Assembly (NCBI GenBank): GCA_900553465.1
Contig: USDT01000023.1
Span: forward strand, 1-44,620
Length of the DNA: 44,620 bases
DNA from: an uncultured Prevotella sp.
GTDB taxonomy: Bacteria; Bacteroidota; Bacteroidia; Bacteroidales; Bacteroidaceae
Direction: 5' to 3'
The notes below the pieces were generated by a model that was given only the letters and a program-made list of their open reading frames with translations, ran no database searches and was not told the origin of the DNA. Positions within the stretch are counted from its first letter, which is position 1. Every line of letters begins with the position of its first letter. The translations under genes were made by a program, and so were the position numbers. Of this stretch, positions 34,801 through 41,427 are shown piece by piece.

Positions 34801-35437
34801 ACACAGTCATGCAGAATATGAAGACCGCGTATATGAATTCACATATATGTTCAAGTATGGCATTGACATACCGAAGGGTGCTACCGAGATAATCCTTCCG
34901 GCTGACAAGAATGTCGTTGTGTTTGCTGCTACAGCAGTGAATGAAAGCAACACTGTAGAGCCTGCGGGCAAACTGTTCCGTACTGGCAACAAGTCGGACG
35001 ATGCAAACACTGGCGCTGCACGTACAAACATCCTCAAAGGTGCTAAGGTTATCTCTGTTTCCGGTCAGGTGAACGCCGGCGAGGCTGCCGAGAAACTTGT
35101 AGACGGAAACATGGAAACAAAGTGGTGTGACACAAACAAAGCTCCTAACTATGTTGCTTTGGACATGGGCAGTGAAAAAGAATTCAGCGGATGGAAGATT
35201 GTGAACGCTGGTTCTGAAGCATCTAATTACATCACACGTGCATGTCTGTTGCAGGTTCGCAACTCTCTGACAGAAGAGTGGAAGACTGTTGACATGATAG
35301 ACGACAACAAGAGCAACGACGTTGAGCGCAGCATCGAGCCGGTTAAGGCCCGTTACGTACGTTTGTATGTCACAGGACCGGCACAGTCTGTGAACGAAAG
35401 CACAACACGTATATACGAACTAGAACTTTACAAATAA
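31832..35437 (+). CDS. Secreted GH38 alpha-mannosidase with C-terminal CBM32 (discoidin-like) domain
   Basis: A 1201-residue exported enzyme with signal peptide MQKKFLVLALASCMTLGTVSAQ. GH38 enzymes are retaining alpha-mannosidases that depend on a divalent metal. Metal ligands are seen in DAHLDTQWNW (His38, Asp40) and in the HQFHDDLPGTS block. The nucleophile is Asp151 in FLPDCFGFS. The middle three-helix bundle and the large beta domains run to about residue 860. A region of unassigned beta structure (~860-1060) is followed by an F5/8 type C or CBM32 module (~1065-1201: TNILKGAKVISVSG to STTRIYELELYK) that would hold the enzyme on glycans. Likely substrates are mannose-containing N-glycans or mannans from host or diet. 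It has its own promoter and terminator, and is divergent from GH32. Confidence 0.93.
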   Translation: MQKKFLVLALASCMTLGTVSAQSNDGKKMKAYMVADAHLDTQWNWDIQTTIKHYVWNTISQNLYLLDNYPNYVFNFEGAVKYSWMKEYYPLQYEKMKKYIANGRWHLTGSGWDANETMIVSPESWLRNILLGQSFYRSEFGKESTDIFLPDCFGFSYFIPTLAKHCGLIGFSTQKLGWRNHAFYEGGKRYPFTIGLWQGIDGSRIMMTHGFGYGERFPDSDLSHNDMLKKEISESPLNMVYRYYGTGDMGGSPNLASVRALEKGIKGDGPIEIISATSDQIYKDFLPYENHPELPVHDGELFMDVHGTGCYTSQAAMKLYNRQNEQLGDAAERASVVAEWLGQGEYPLNDLTESWKRVLLHQFHDDLPGTSIPRAYEFSWNDELISLQRFSNNLTTAVSGVANRMNTNVSGTPVVLYNTQAFPVSTVTSITLPNMAASYNVTDAKGRKVASQVVTDSKGNRSLLVDANVPGTGFSVYSVKAGGKAVPAVEKAANVIENSVYKVTVDKIGNISSLIDKRNGKELVASGKSIGLVIFDDCKSEAWPAWEILKHTVDKAPLDIKENVSVTMVENGPLRKSLRVTKSYGDSKINQYIRLYEGSMADRIDFYNEVDWRSLNALLKVQFPLSVSNEKATYDIGLGSVERGNNRENSYEVYSHEWTDLTDRSGDYGVTVLNDSKYGWDKPNDNTIRLSLLYSPKPGGGYTYQDRQDFGYHEFTYSLVGHEGKLNKTEAVQMATVYNSPIRAFESPKHKGDLGREFSFVSSDNDNVIVRALKKAEVGDEYVVRVYETAGKEAQTANLTFASNIVKAVEADGTEKEIGAASFSGNKLSVNVKPFSVKTYRLKLEGNASEKAGVCYADARSLELPFNKNCFSYNEFRAAGNFEGGNSYAAELLPKDGLTVDGVHFTFGEMDTNNGLACDGDTIKLPADGKYNKVYLLAASSAGDRKATFTAGKNKQTVNVPSYTGFVGQWGHEGHTKGYLKDAEVAYVGTHSHAEYEDRVYEFTYMFKYGIDIPKGATEIILPADKNVVVFAATAVNESNTVEPAGKLFRTGNKSDDANTGAARTNILKGAKVISVSGQVNAGEAAEKLVDGNMETKWCDTNKAPNYVALDMGSEKEFSGWKIVNAGSEASNYITRACLLQVRNSLTEEWKTVDMIDDNKSNDVERSIEPVKARYVRLYVTGPAQSVNESTTRIYELELYK

Positions 35438-35465
35438 CCGGTATTGACCGGATTATATGACGGAT

Positions 35466-35503
35466 CGGCTGTCTTGTTGTTATGGGCAAGACAGCCGTTT
35501 TTT
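35466..35503 (+). terminator. Terminator of the GH38 gene
   Basis: CGGCTGTCTTG (35466-35476) pairs perfectly with CAAGACAGCCG (35487-35497), followed by TTTTTT. Confidence 0.9.
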
Positions 35504-35668
35504 AAGAAGAATATTGATGCTTAATATAACGAAAATTAAAAAATAATGTTAAAACACTATTTGTGTAGTTAAACAGTGTAAATAAAGAGCAACATTGTTA
35601 TGTTTAATTCGTCTTATATGTAGCTTCACGATAAAGTTTATAATGTATTAACTAAACAACGATTATTT

Positions 35669-36544
35669 ATGAAAAGAACAAACGTAGTTATTTTGGCTGT
35701 TGCTGCCGGAATGATGCTCATGACTGGCTGTGCCAGCAAAAAGGATCTTGAGAACTGTCGTTTTGAAAATAAAGAACTGATGGGCAACTATCAAAGCACA
35801 AAAGATAAACTGGCAGACGCAAACGCACAGCTTGCCGCAGCACAGGCACGCGTGCAGTCACTCCAGGATCAGCTGGAGCGTCAGAACAAGGATTACGCAG
35901 CCTTGCAGCAGTCGCTCGACAAGAGTCTTACAAACGCCGGCTCAAACAACATAAACATTTCGAAGCTGGTGGATCAGATCAACGAGTCGAACCAGTACAT
36001 ACGCCATCTCGTTGAGGTGAAGTCTAAGTCTGACTCACTCAACCTCGTGCTTACAAACAACCTCACACGTTCTCTGAGCAAGGAAGAACTGAAAGAAGTT
36101 GACGTACAGGTGCTCAAGGGTGTGGTTTACATCTCGCTTGCCGACAACATGCTCTATAAGAGCGGAAGCTACGAAATCAATGACCGTGCCGCAGAGACTC
36201 TGAGCAAGATCGCCAAGATCATCATGGACTACAAAGACTATGACGTGCTCATCGAGGGTAATACAGACAATGTGCCTGTGAACACTTCAAGCCCGCTGAT
36301 GAAGAACATACGCAACAACTGGGACCTCTCCTGTCTGCGTGCATCAAGCGTTGTGCAGTATCTGCAGGATCATTATGGTGTGAACCCGAAGAGACTTACT
36401 GCCGGCGGACGTGGCGAATACAACCCGCTCACAGACAACTCTACAGAAGTAGGAAAACAGCGTAACCGTCGTACTCAGATCATCATTACTCCGAAACTGG
36501 ATCAGTTTATGGATCTCATAGACAAAGCTCCGGAAGGAGAATAA
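35669..36544 (+). CDS. OmpA family lipoprotein
   Basis: A 291-residue lipoprotein. The lipobox ends at Cys21 (MLMTGC). Residues ~25-95 are a coiled coil rich in A, Q, L and K (KLADANAQLAAAQARVQSLQ). Residues ~145-285 are the OmpA/MotB peptidoglycan-binding domain, with the peptidoglycan-contact residues in IEGNTDNVPV (Asp) and GKQRNRRTQI (Arg). The protein would bridge a membrane to the cell wall. There is no beta barrel, so it resembles Pal or a YiaD-type lipoprotein more than OmpA itself. It is bounded by terminators on both sides and appears monocistronic. Confidence 0.93.
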   Translation: MKRTNVVILAVAAGMMLMTGCASKKDLENCRFENKELMGNYQSTKDKLADANAQLAAAQARVQSLQDQLERQNKDYAALQQSLDKSLTNAGSNNINISKLVDQINESNQYIRHLVEVKSKSDSLNLVLTNNLTRSLSKEELKEVDVQVLKGVVYISLADNMLYKSGSYEINDRAAETLSKIAKIIMDYKDYDVLIEGNTDNVPVNTSSPLMKNIRNNWDLSCLRASSVVQYLQDHYGVNPKRLTAGGRGEYNPLTDNSTEVGKQRNRRTQIIITPKLDQFMDLIDKAPEGE

Positions 36545-36640
36545 GATATTATGGTTTGTTCCATTTAGGTGAAGAAATTGAACAGGAAGACCAAAAATTT
36601 TTCAATTAGGTATTAGGTATTATTGTAAGCTTTAAGGTAG

Positions 36641-36669
36641 CGCGCTTTCGTGAGAAAGCGCGTTTTTTT
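36641..36669 (+). terminator. Terminator of the OmpA-type lipoprotein gene
   Basis: CGCGCTTTC (36641-36649) pairs with GAAAGCGCG (36654-36662) around a GTGA loop, followed by seven Ts. Confidence 0.9.
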
Positions 36670-37049
36670 ATGTATATATGGCGGGCGCGTATCCTTGATC
36701 CGGCAGATATCCGGCGTGTACGGTCTTTATTGCTGAACCTCCACGGAGTGACGGAAAACGTCCCGGCAGCGCCTGGTGGTATAAACCTTGACAGCGCTTT
36801 TCCTCATGTCAACCCCACATTGCAGAAACCGATAAATCATAACCGCACAGCCGGTGCATATATACCGTGTCTTTCCTCACGGCTCATATCGGCTTTTTTA
36901 AAGAAAACTTTGACGACGCACTTACAGTTTTTCTTGACTTTTTTTTGACAAAATAAAATCACGAAACAGATGTGAGAGATTGTTGAATGTAGTATAAGAA
37001 AGGCCTGTTCGGGCTTTATAGTCTTATCGTATACCCTGTAGTGTAATCC

Positions 37050-37181
37050 CCGACAATTCATTTCACATTCCGATAATGCCCGTTTTAGGGTCTGATCACG
37101 TCTGTTTCAGGGTGTGATATTGTGTGTTTCAGCCCTTGAAATGGACTGTATCACACCCTGAAACAGTGCTTTTTGCATGAC
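37050..37181. repeat. 22-bp tandem repeat array, locus 4
   Basis: Units begin at 37050, 37072, 37094, 37116, 37138 and 37160. T at positions 12 and 14 is kept in all six units; five start with GAT or GAAA. The first unit is the weakest. Confidence 0.8.
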
Positions 37182-37237
37182 GGAAGAATCTGTCTTGAAC
37201 GTAAGTAGTTGATGTTCAGTGGACTGCGCAAAGCTGT

Positions 37238-37293
37238 TATTTTTCGCGTATTTGCGTCCGAAGGAAAGTCTGCGCGCAAATTCGCGAAAAATA
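37238..37293. repeat. Long inverted repeat of the CGCGAATTTGCG type
   Basis: TATTTTTCGCGTATTTGCG (37238-37256) and CGCAAATTCGCGAAAAATA (37275-37293) pair at 18 of 19 positions around an 18-base loop. It lies 56 bases past the array. It is unlikely to be a simple terminator because the stem is AT-rich at its base and no gene ends nearby. Confidence 0.7.
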
Positions 37294-37480
37294 AACGGGG
37301 TAGAACAGAAAACTCGGGCGGAAAAATCGCAGGATACTTAAAAACTGTAAGTGCCCTGATTGTCCTTCTTCCGGCAGAAAGTAGCGATGCCTATTCGCTG
37401 TCGAAGCCGCCGTTTCCTGTAGAAACCTGCCGCTGCTGAATTTCTACAGAGCCGCGTTCTTGTGTTACGATGTTTTTTAC

Positions 37481-37488
37481 TAATTTTG
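37481..37488 (+). promoter_or_regulatory. -7 promoter element of the NCS2 permease gene
   Basis: TAATTTTG matches TAnnTTTG. A TTG at 37460-37462, 18 bp upstream, may serve as -33. The leader is about 17 bases. Confidence 0.7.
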
Positions 37489-37510
37489 CCGACTAAATGA
37501 AACACATATC

Positions 37511-38836
37511 ATGAATATGGAGAAAAACAATGACATAATCTACGCTCTTAACGACAGACCGCCGTTGCTTGAGACAATCTTTGCAGCCATGCAGCATCTG
37601 CTGGCAATCTTTGTAGCCATAATGACGCCGCCTCTCATCATTGCGTCGCAGTTGGGATTCGACCTTCACACTACAAGTTACATGGTGTCGATGGCACTGT
37701 TCGCTTCGGGTGTTGCCACGTTTGTGCAGTGCCGCAGGTTCGGACCCGTAGGCGCAGGACTGCTGTGCATCCAGGGCACGAGCTATTCGTTCATCGGTCC
37801 TGTGATAGCAGCCGGAATGGTAGGCGGCCCGGCCGTTATATTCGGAACGTGTATGGCAGCCTCGTTTGTCGAGGTGATTATAGGCCGTATGCTGCGCTAT
37901 GCACGCAAGATCATCACTCCCGTGGTGTCGGGCATTGTGGTTACGCTCATCGGACTTTGCCTTATCAAGGTGGGAGTGTCGGCCTGCGGTGGAGGCAATG
38001 CCGCCATGGCCGACGGCACGTTCGGCAGCATGCGCAATCTGATGCTGGCCGGACTGGTGTTGCTGGTCATCGTGTTCTTCAACAGTTGCCGCAACCGTAT
38101 GCTGCGCATGAGTTCGGTTGTTATCGGACTTGTGGTGGGTTATGTCGTGGCGTGGACCATGGGCATGATAGATTTCTCGGCTGCCGGCAGCTATTCGGGC
38201 TTCTATCTTCCGCAGCCGTTCAAGTATGGCATCGATTTCGACTGGTCGGCTTTCATATCTCTGAGCATAATATTCGTCATAACGGCCATAGAGGCTTATG
38301 GCGACATAACCGCCAATTCGCTCATTTCGGGCGAACCGGTAGAGGGCAAGGTGTTCGACAAGAGAGTGTCGGGTGGAGTGGTGGCCAATGGTCTTACCTC
38401 GTTTCTTGCCGCTGTGTTCAATTCGTTCCCCAATTCCATTTTCGCCCAGAACAACGGCATGATACAGCTCACCGGTGTGGCAAGCCGCTACGTGGGTTAT
38501 TTCATAGCGCTGTTTCTTGTGCTGCTCGGACTGTTCCCGGCCGTCAGTCTTGTGTTCTCGCTCATGCCCGAGCCGGTGCTCGGCGGAGCCACGCTGCTGA
38601 TGTTCGGTACGGTGGCAACGGCCGGCATACGCATCATCGCGTCGCAGAAGATAGGCCGCAAGGAGGTTCTTGTGATGGCTGTCAGCTTCTCGCTCGGACT
38701 TAGTGTGGAGCTTGTGCCCGACATTCTTTCCGGCCTGCCCGAGGAAGTGGCAAGCATCTTCTCGTCAGGTATCACCACCGGCGGAGTGGCTGCCATTCTG
38801 TCAAACATGCTCATCAGAATAAAAAATCAGGACTGA
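37511..38836 (+). CDS. NCS2 family purine (xanthine/urate) permease
   Basis: A 441-residue inner-membrane nucleobase:cation symporter with about 12-14 membrane segments. Functional residues known from E. coli XanQ are visible: QHLL in the first helix (Gln28-His29), Glu261 in AIEAYGDITA, and the NAT signature QNNGMIQLTG (313-322) followed by VASRYVGY. These match xanthine and uric acid transporters rather than uracil permeases. Substrate choice between xanthine and urate cannot be settled by eye. The EamA gene starts 15 bases after the stop, so the two are probably an operon. uraH, 10 kb away, would act on a later product of urate breakdown. Confidence 0.92.
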   Translation: MNMEKNNDIIYALNDRPPLLETIFAAMQHLLAIFVAIMTPPLIIASQLGFDLHTTSYMVSMALFASGVATFVQCRRFGPVGAGLLCIQGTSYSFIGPVIAAGMVGGPAVIFGTCMAASFVEVIIGRMLRYARKIITPVVSGIVVTLIGLCLIKVGVSACGGGNAAMADGTFGSMRNLMLAGLVLLVIVFFNSCRNRMLRMSSVVIGLVVGYVVAWTMGMIDFSAAGSYSGFYLPQPFKYGIDFDWSAFISLSIIFVITAIEAYGDITANSLISGEPVEGKVFDKRVSGGVVANGLTSFLAAVFNSFPNSIFAQNNGMIQLTGVASRYVGYFIALFLVLLGLFPAVSLVFSLMPEPVLGGATLLMFGTVATAGIRIIASQKIGRKEVLVMAVSFSLGLSVELVPDILSGLPEEVASIFSSGITTGGVAAILSNMLIRIKNQD

Positions 38837-38851
38837 CACTATATTTCTGTT

Positions 38852-39793
38852 ATGCAATCTAAGTTGAAAGGATATCTGTGCGGCATAGGAGCCGCAGTGT
38901 GTTACGGCACCAACCCGTTGGGAGCCTTGTATCTTTATGAAGACAACATCAACGCCAACTCGGTGCTTTTCTATCGTTTCGCGCTCGCGGTGGTGATGCT
39001 CGGCATGCTGATGATGGCCCAGGGCAAGTCGCTGCTTGTCAGTATGAAGGAACTGGCTTTGCTCGCTGTGCTTGGAGTGGTGTTCTCCACGTCGTCCATA
39101 ACGCTCTATTTCAGTTTCTGTTTCATGGATGCCGGCATTGCCTCGACGCTTCTTTTTGTCTATCCGGTGATGGTGGCGGTCATCATGGCTGTGCTGTTCA
39201 AGGAGAAACTTTCGGCTGCGGCTATATTCGCCATTGTGCTTGCCCTTACCGGTATAGCCCTGCTTTATGAGGGCGACGGCGGTGCCACGCTCAGTACGGT
39301 CGGCGTGTTGCTCGTGATGCTTTCATCGCTCAGTTATGCCATTTACATCGTTGTGGTGAACAAGTCGCCGTTGCGCATATCTTCTCTGAAGCTCACTTTT
39401 TATGTGCTGTTCTTCGGAATGCTCACCATTCTTGCCAATTCTTTCATCACAGGCCTGCACGTACAGATGCTCACCACACCGCGTATGTGGATGTGCGCGC
39501 TCATGCTTGCGCTTCTGCCTACAGTGTTCTCGCTTGTGCTGATGGTGATATCTGTTCATGAGATAGGCTCTACGCCTACGGCCGTCATGGGAGCTCTCGA
39601 ACCGCTCACGGCGGTGGTGATAGGTGTGATGGTGTTCGGCGAGCAGTTGACACTCCGTCTTTCGGTGGGAATAGTGCTTATATTGGTAGCCGTTATAATA
39701 ATAGTTGCCGGAAAGTCTTTCTTTCCGGCAAGGGTTTTCCACGTGGTCAGCTATCTCGGCCGCGTTATCTCCAAGACATGGAGATGGAAGTGA
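38852..39793 (+). CDS. EamA/DMT family transporter
   Basis: A 313-residue inner-membrane protein with ten predicted helices in two EamA repeats (residues ~6-138 and ~150-287). Typical blocks are YRFALAVVMLGMLMMA, the end of the first repeat FKEKLSAAAIFAIVLALTGI, and in the second repeat ALEPLTAVVIGVMVFGEQLT. The family exports metabolites or amino acids; the substrate here is unknown. It is the second gene of a likely operon with the purine permease, so a purine-related cargo is possible but only inferred. Confidence 0.9.
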   Translation: MQSKLKGYLCGIGAAVCYGTNPLGALYLYEDNINANSVLFYRFALAVVMLGMLMMAQGKSLLVSMKELALLAVLGVVFSTSSITLYFSFCFMDAGIASTLLFVYPVMVAVIMAVLFKEKLSAAAIFAIVLALTGIALLYEGDGGATLSTVGVLLVMLSSLSYAIYIVVVNKSPLRISSLKLTFYVLFFGMLTILANSFITGLHVQMLTTPRMWMCALMLALLPTVFSLVLMVISVHEIGSTPTAVMGALEPLTAVVIGVMVFGEQLTLRLSVGIVLILVAVIIIVAGKSFFPARVFHVVSYLGRVISKTWRWK

Positions 39794-39813
39794 TGCATGT
39801 GTGTTGTGGAGTT

Positions 39814-40854
39814 TTAGAAACGCGTCATGAACTCCACAACAATTTTGTCGCGTTCTGACGGTTTGGCTATTGCGCCGTCACGGTAGAAGTATTTCTCGTA
39901 GTTTATTCTTATGTCGCTTATGAACGGTTTGCTGAAACTCAGTGTCAGACCGCCGGTCAGACGCGAGCGCTGGTAATCGTTGATGATGAGCGAACCTTCC
40001 GGATCTTTCTCTCCGTCGGTGTAGCGCATGCCGTCGCTGTGGTCGCTCATGTAGTCATAGCGCACCAGCGGAGTGATGTATCTGAGTGCACCCTTGCGCA
40101 GTCTGAAGTCGTAGCTTGCAAAAGCGTCGAAGGCATGTACGTCGTCAAACTTGTTGTCGGCATACTTTTTCAGCAGATATTCGGCTTCGATGTGCCAGCC
40201 GTGGCTGTGGTAGTAGGCTCCGGCGTCGTACATCATCACATTGATATGGTCCGGTCTGATCTTCTGTGTGCTCAGCGTGAGGTTGAATCCGTGAGGGAAA
40301 AACATCTGCGCCTTGGCCGAGAAGTTGATATTGTTTGTCCAGAAGTCTTTCTGGTCGGTCAGACCGCTTCCGTTGAACACTCCCGCCTCGAGCTTGATGG
40401 GGAATCCCACGTTGAAGTCATAACCAATGGCCGCACCCACGTCGCGCACGTTGCCCACCTGCTTGGCAATGAAGGAACGGTTGGCAAAATACTGCTGGTG
40501 GGGTGAGCGGTGGGCGTCGATGGTGAACGGCACACGCATCTGTCCTATCGTGAACTGCATCGATTTCATGGGTTTCAGGCGTGTGTATGCGTCAAGCATC
40601 TTTATCGTTCCTTCGTCGCAAAGATCTATTTCCGCTTTGTATGATATCATCGGAGTGATGTTGCCGTCAACGCTTATGCGTGCGTTGCGCACCTGGAATC
40701 GCCCTTTTCCTTCTTCGGTCTGATATTCGTATTTGCCTCTTATCGTTCCGTGAAGATTTGGTTTGTAGTCGGTCTTATCGCTCTCTTGGGCAGAAACACT
40801 GCCGGCAATGCATGTGCCGAATGCGGCAATCGCCAGTACCTTTGCTAAACTCAT
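39814..40854 (-). CDS. Phosphate-selective porin O/P-like outer-membrane protein
   Basis: A 346-residue barrel with signal peptide MSLAKVLAIAAFGTCIAGSVSAQ. Features of the OprO/OprP family are FQVRNARISVDGNITPMISYKAEIDL near the N-terminus, FTIGQMRVPFTIDAHRSPHQ (the FGRQKPPF-like constriction block), and the closing strand KIVVEFMTRF with a terminal Phe. In Bacteroidetes this group is widespread and the anion passed is usually unproven. It is convergent with the EamA gene with only 20 bases between their stops. Upstream, the sequence GACCTTTG (minus, ~40930) is only a partial -7 match. Confidence 0.88.
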   Translation of the reverse strand: MSLAKVLAIAAFGTCIAGSVSAQESDKTDYKPNLHGTIRGKYEYQTEEGKGRFQVRNARISVDGNITPMISYKAEIDLCDEGTIKMLDAYTRLKPMKSMQFTIGQMRVPFTIDAHRSPHQQYFANRSFIAKQVGNVRDVGAAIGYDFNVGFPIKLEAGVFNGSGLTDQKDFWTNNINFSAKAQMFFPHGFNLTLSTQKIRPDHINVMMYDAGAYYHSHGWHIEAEYLLKKYADNKFDDVHAFDAFASYDFRLRKGALRYITPLVRYDYMSDHSDGMRYTDGEKDPEGSLIINDYQRSRLTGGLTLSFSKPFISDIRINYEKYFYRDGAIAKPSERDKIVVEFMTRF

Positions 40855-41427
40855 ATTGTGGATATTTGTATTTAATTAAATATGGTGTATCTTCTGTTGT
40901 TTTAATGAATTCTTTGTCAGCGCTGCAAAGGTCATATTTTTATTTTACGTTCCTGTGACACACATATTACATAAGTGTTACATGCTTCGGGTGTATGAAA
41001 ATCACGTTGTCTTTTTCTTTTCTGTTAGCAGTGGCAGATGCGCTTCGGTGTATTATCAGTATGGTGTTTCTCCTCTCATGGTTTTCCGTGTGGTGTTTTC
41101 ATACGAACGTGCTCAGGTATAATGTGTAAAATAATATTTAACATTTATTGTGTTAATAAATATTCACAACAATGCTTCTGTTAAACAAATATTTTATATA
41201 TTTGCCGACGACTATTGAAATGAAACTGAATAACTAATAACTTGACAGAGAAACCGATAGCTGAAAACATAGGAGCATGGTGAAGGAAATCGGTGACCTT
41301 TATTGAGATTATTAAGAAGCTTGATTTTTATCTGAGAAAATAAATATGCAGCGTATTTGAGGACGTCGCATACCTTTTTAAAGATATTATTGATTTATCA
41401 TATTATTAACTAAAACTAAAGCTAAGT
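40855..41427. other. Divergent intergenic region porin / 950-residue protein
   Basis: 573 AT-rich bases. They contain an imperfect inverted repeat around AATATTTAACA (41133-41143) and TGTTAATAAATATT (41151-41164), the promoter at 41197 and a leader of about 215 bases. No gene is supported. Confidence 0.65.
41197..41204 (+). promoter_or_regulatory. -7 promoter element of the 950-residue protein gene
   Basis: TATATTTG matches TAnnTTTG. It implies an unusually long leader of about 215 bases before the ATG at 41428. Confidence 0.6.

Larger units (their letters stand above)
36545..37510. other. Intergenic region OmpA lipoprotein to NCS2 permease
   Basis: 966 bases. Besides the terminator it holds the fourth 22-bp array (37050-37181), the best CGCGAATTTGCG inverted repeat (37238-37293) and the permease promoter (37481). 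A 92-codon frame at 36670-36948 starts right at the terminator T-run and has no recognisable features, so it is not called. Confidence 0.7.

Noticed and set aside
28454..35437. A full polysaccharide utilisation locus
   Set aside because: There is no SusC or SusD pair, and the GH32 and GH38 genes are divergent with separate promoters. A small carbohydrate cluster is the most that can be claimed.
36670..36948. 92-codon open frame after the OmpA-type lipoprotein
   Set aside because: It starts at the terminator T-run, lacks a promoter, and its translation shows no domain, signal or membrane pattern.
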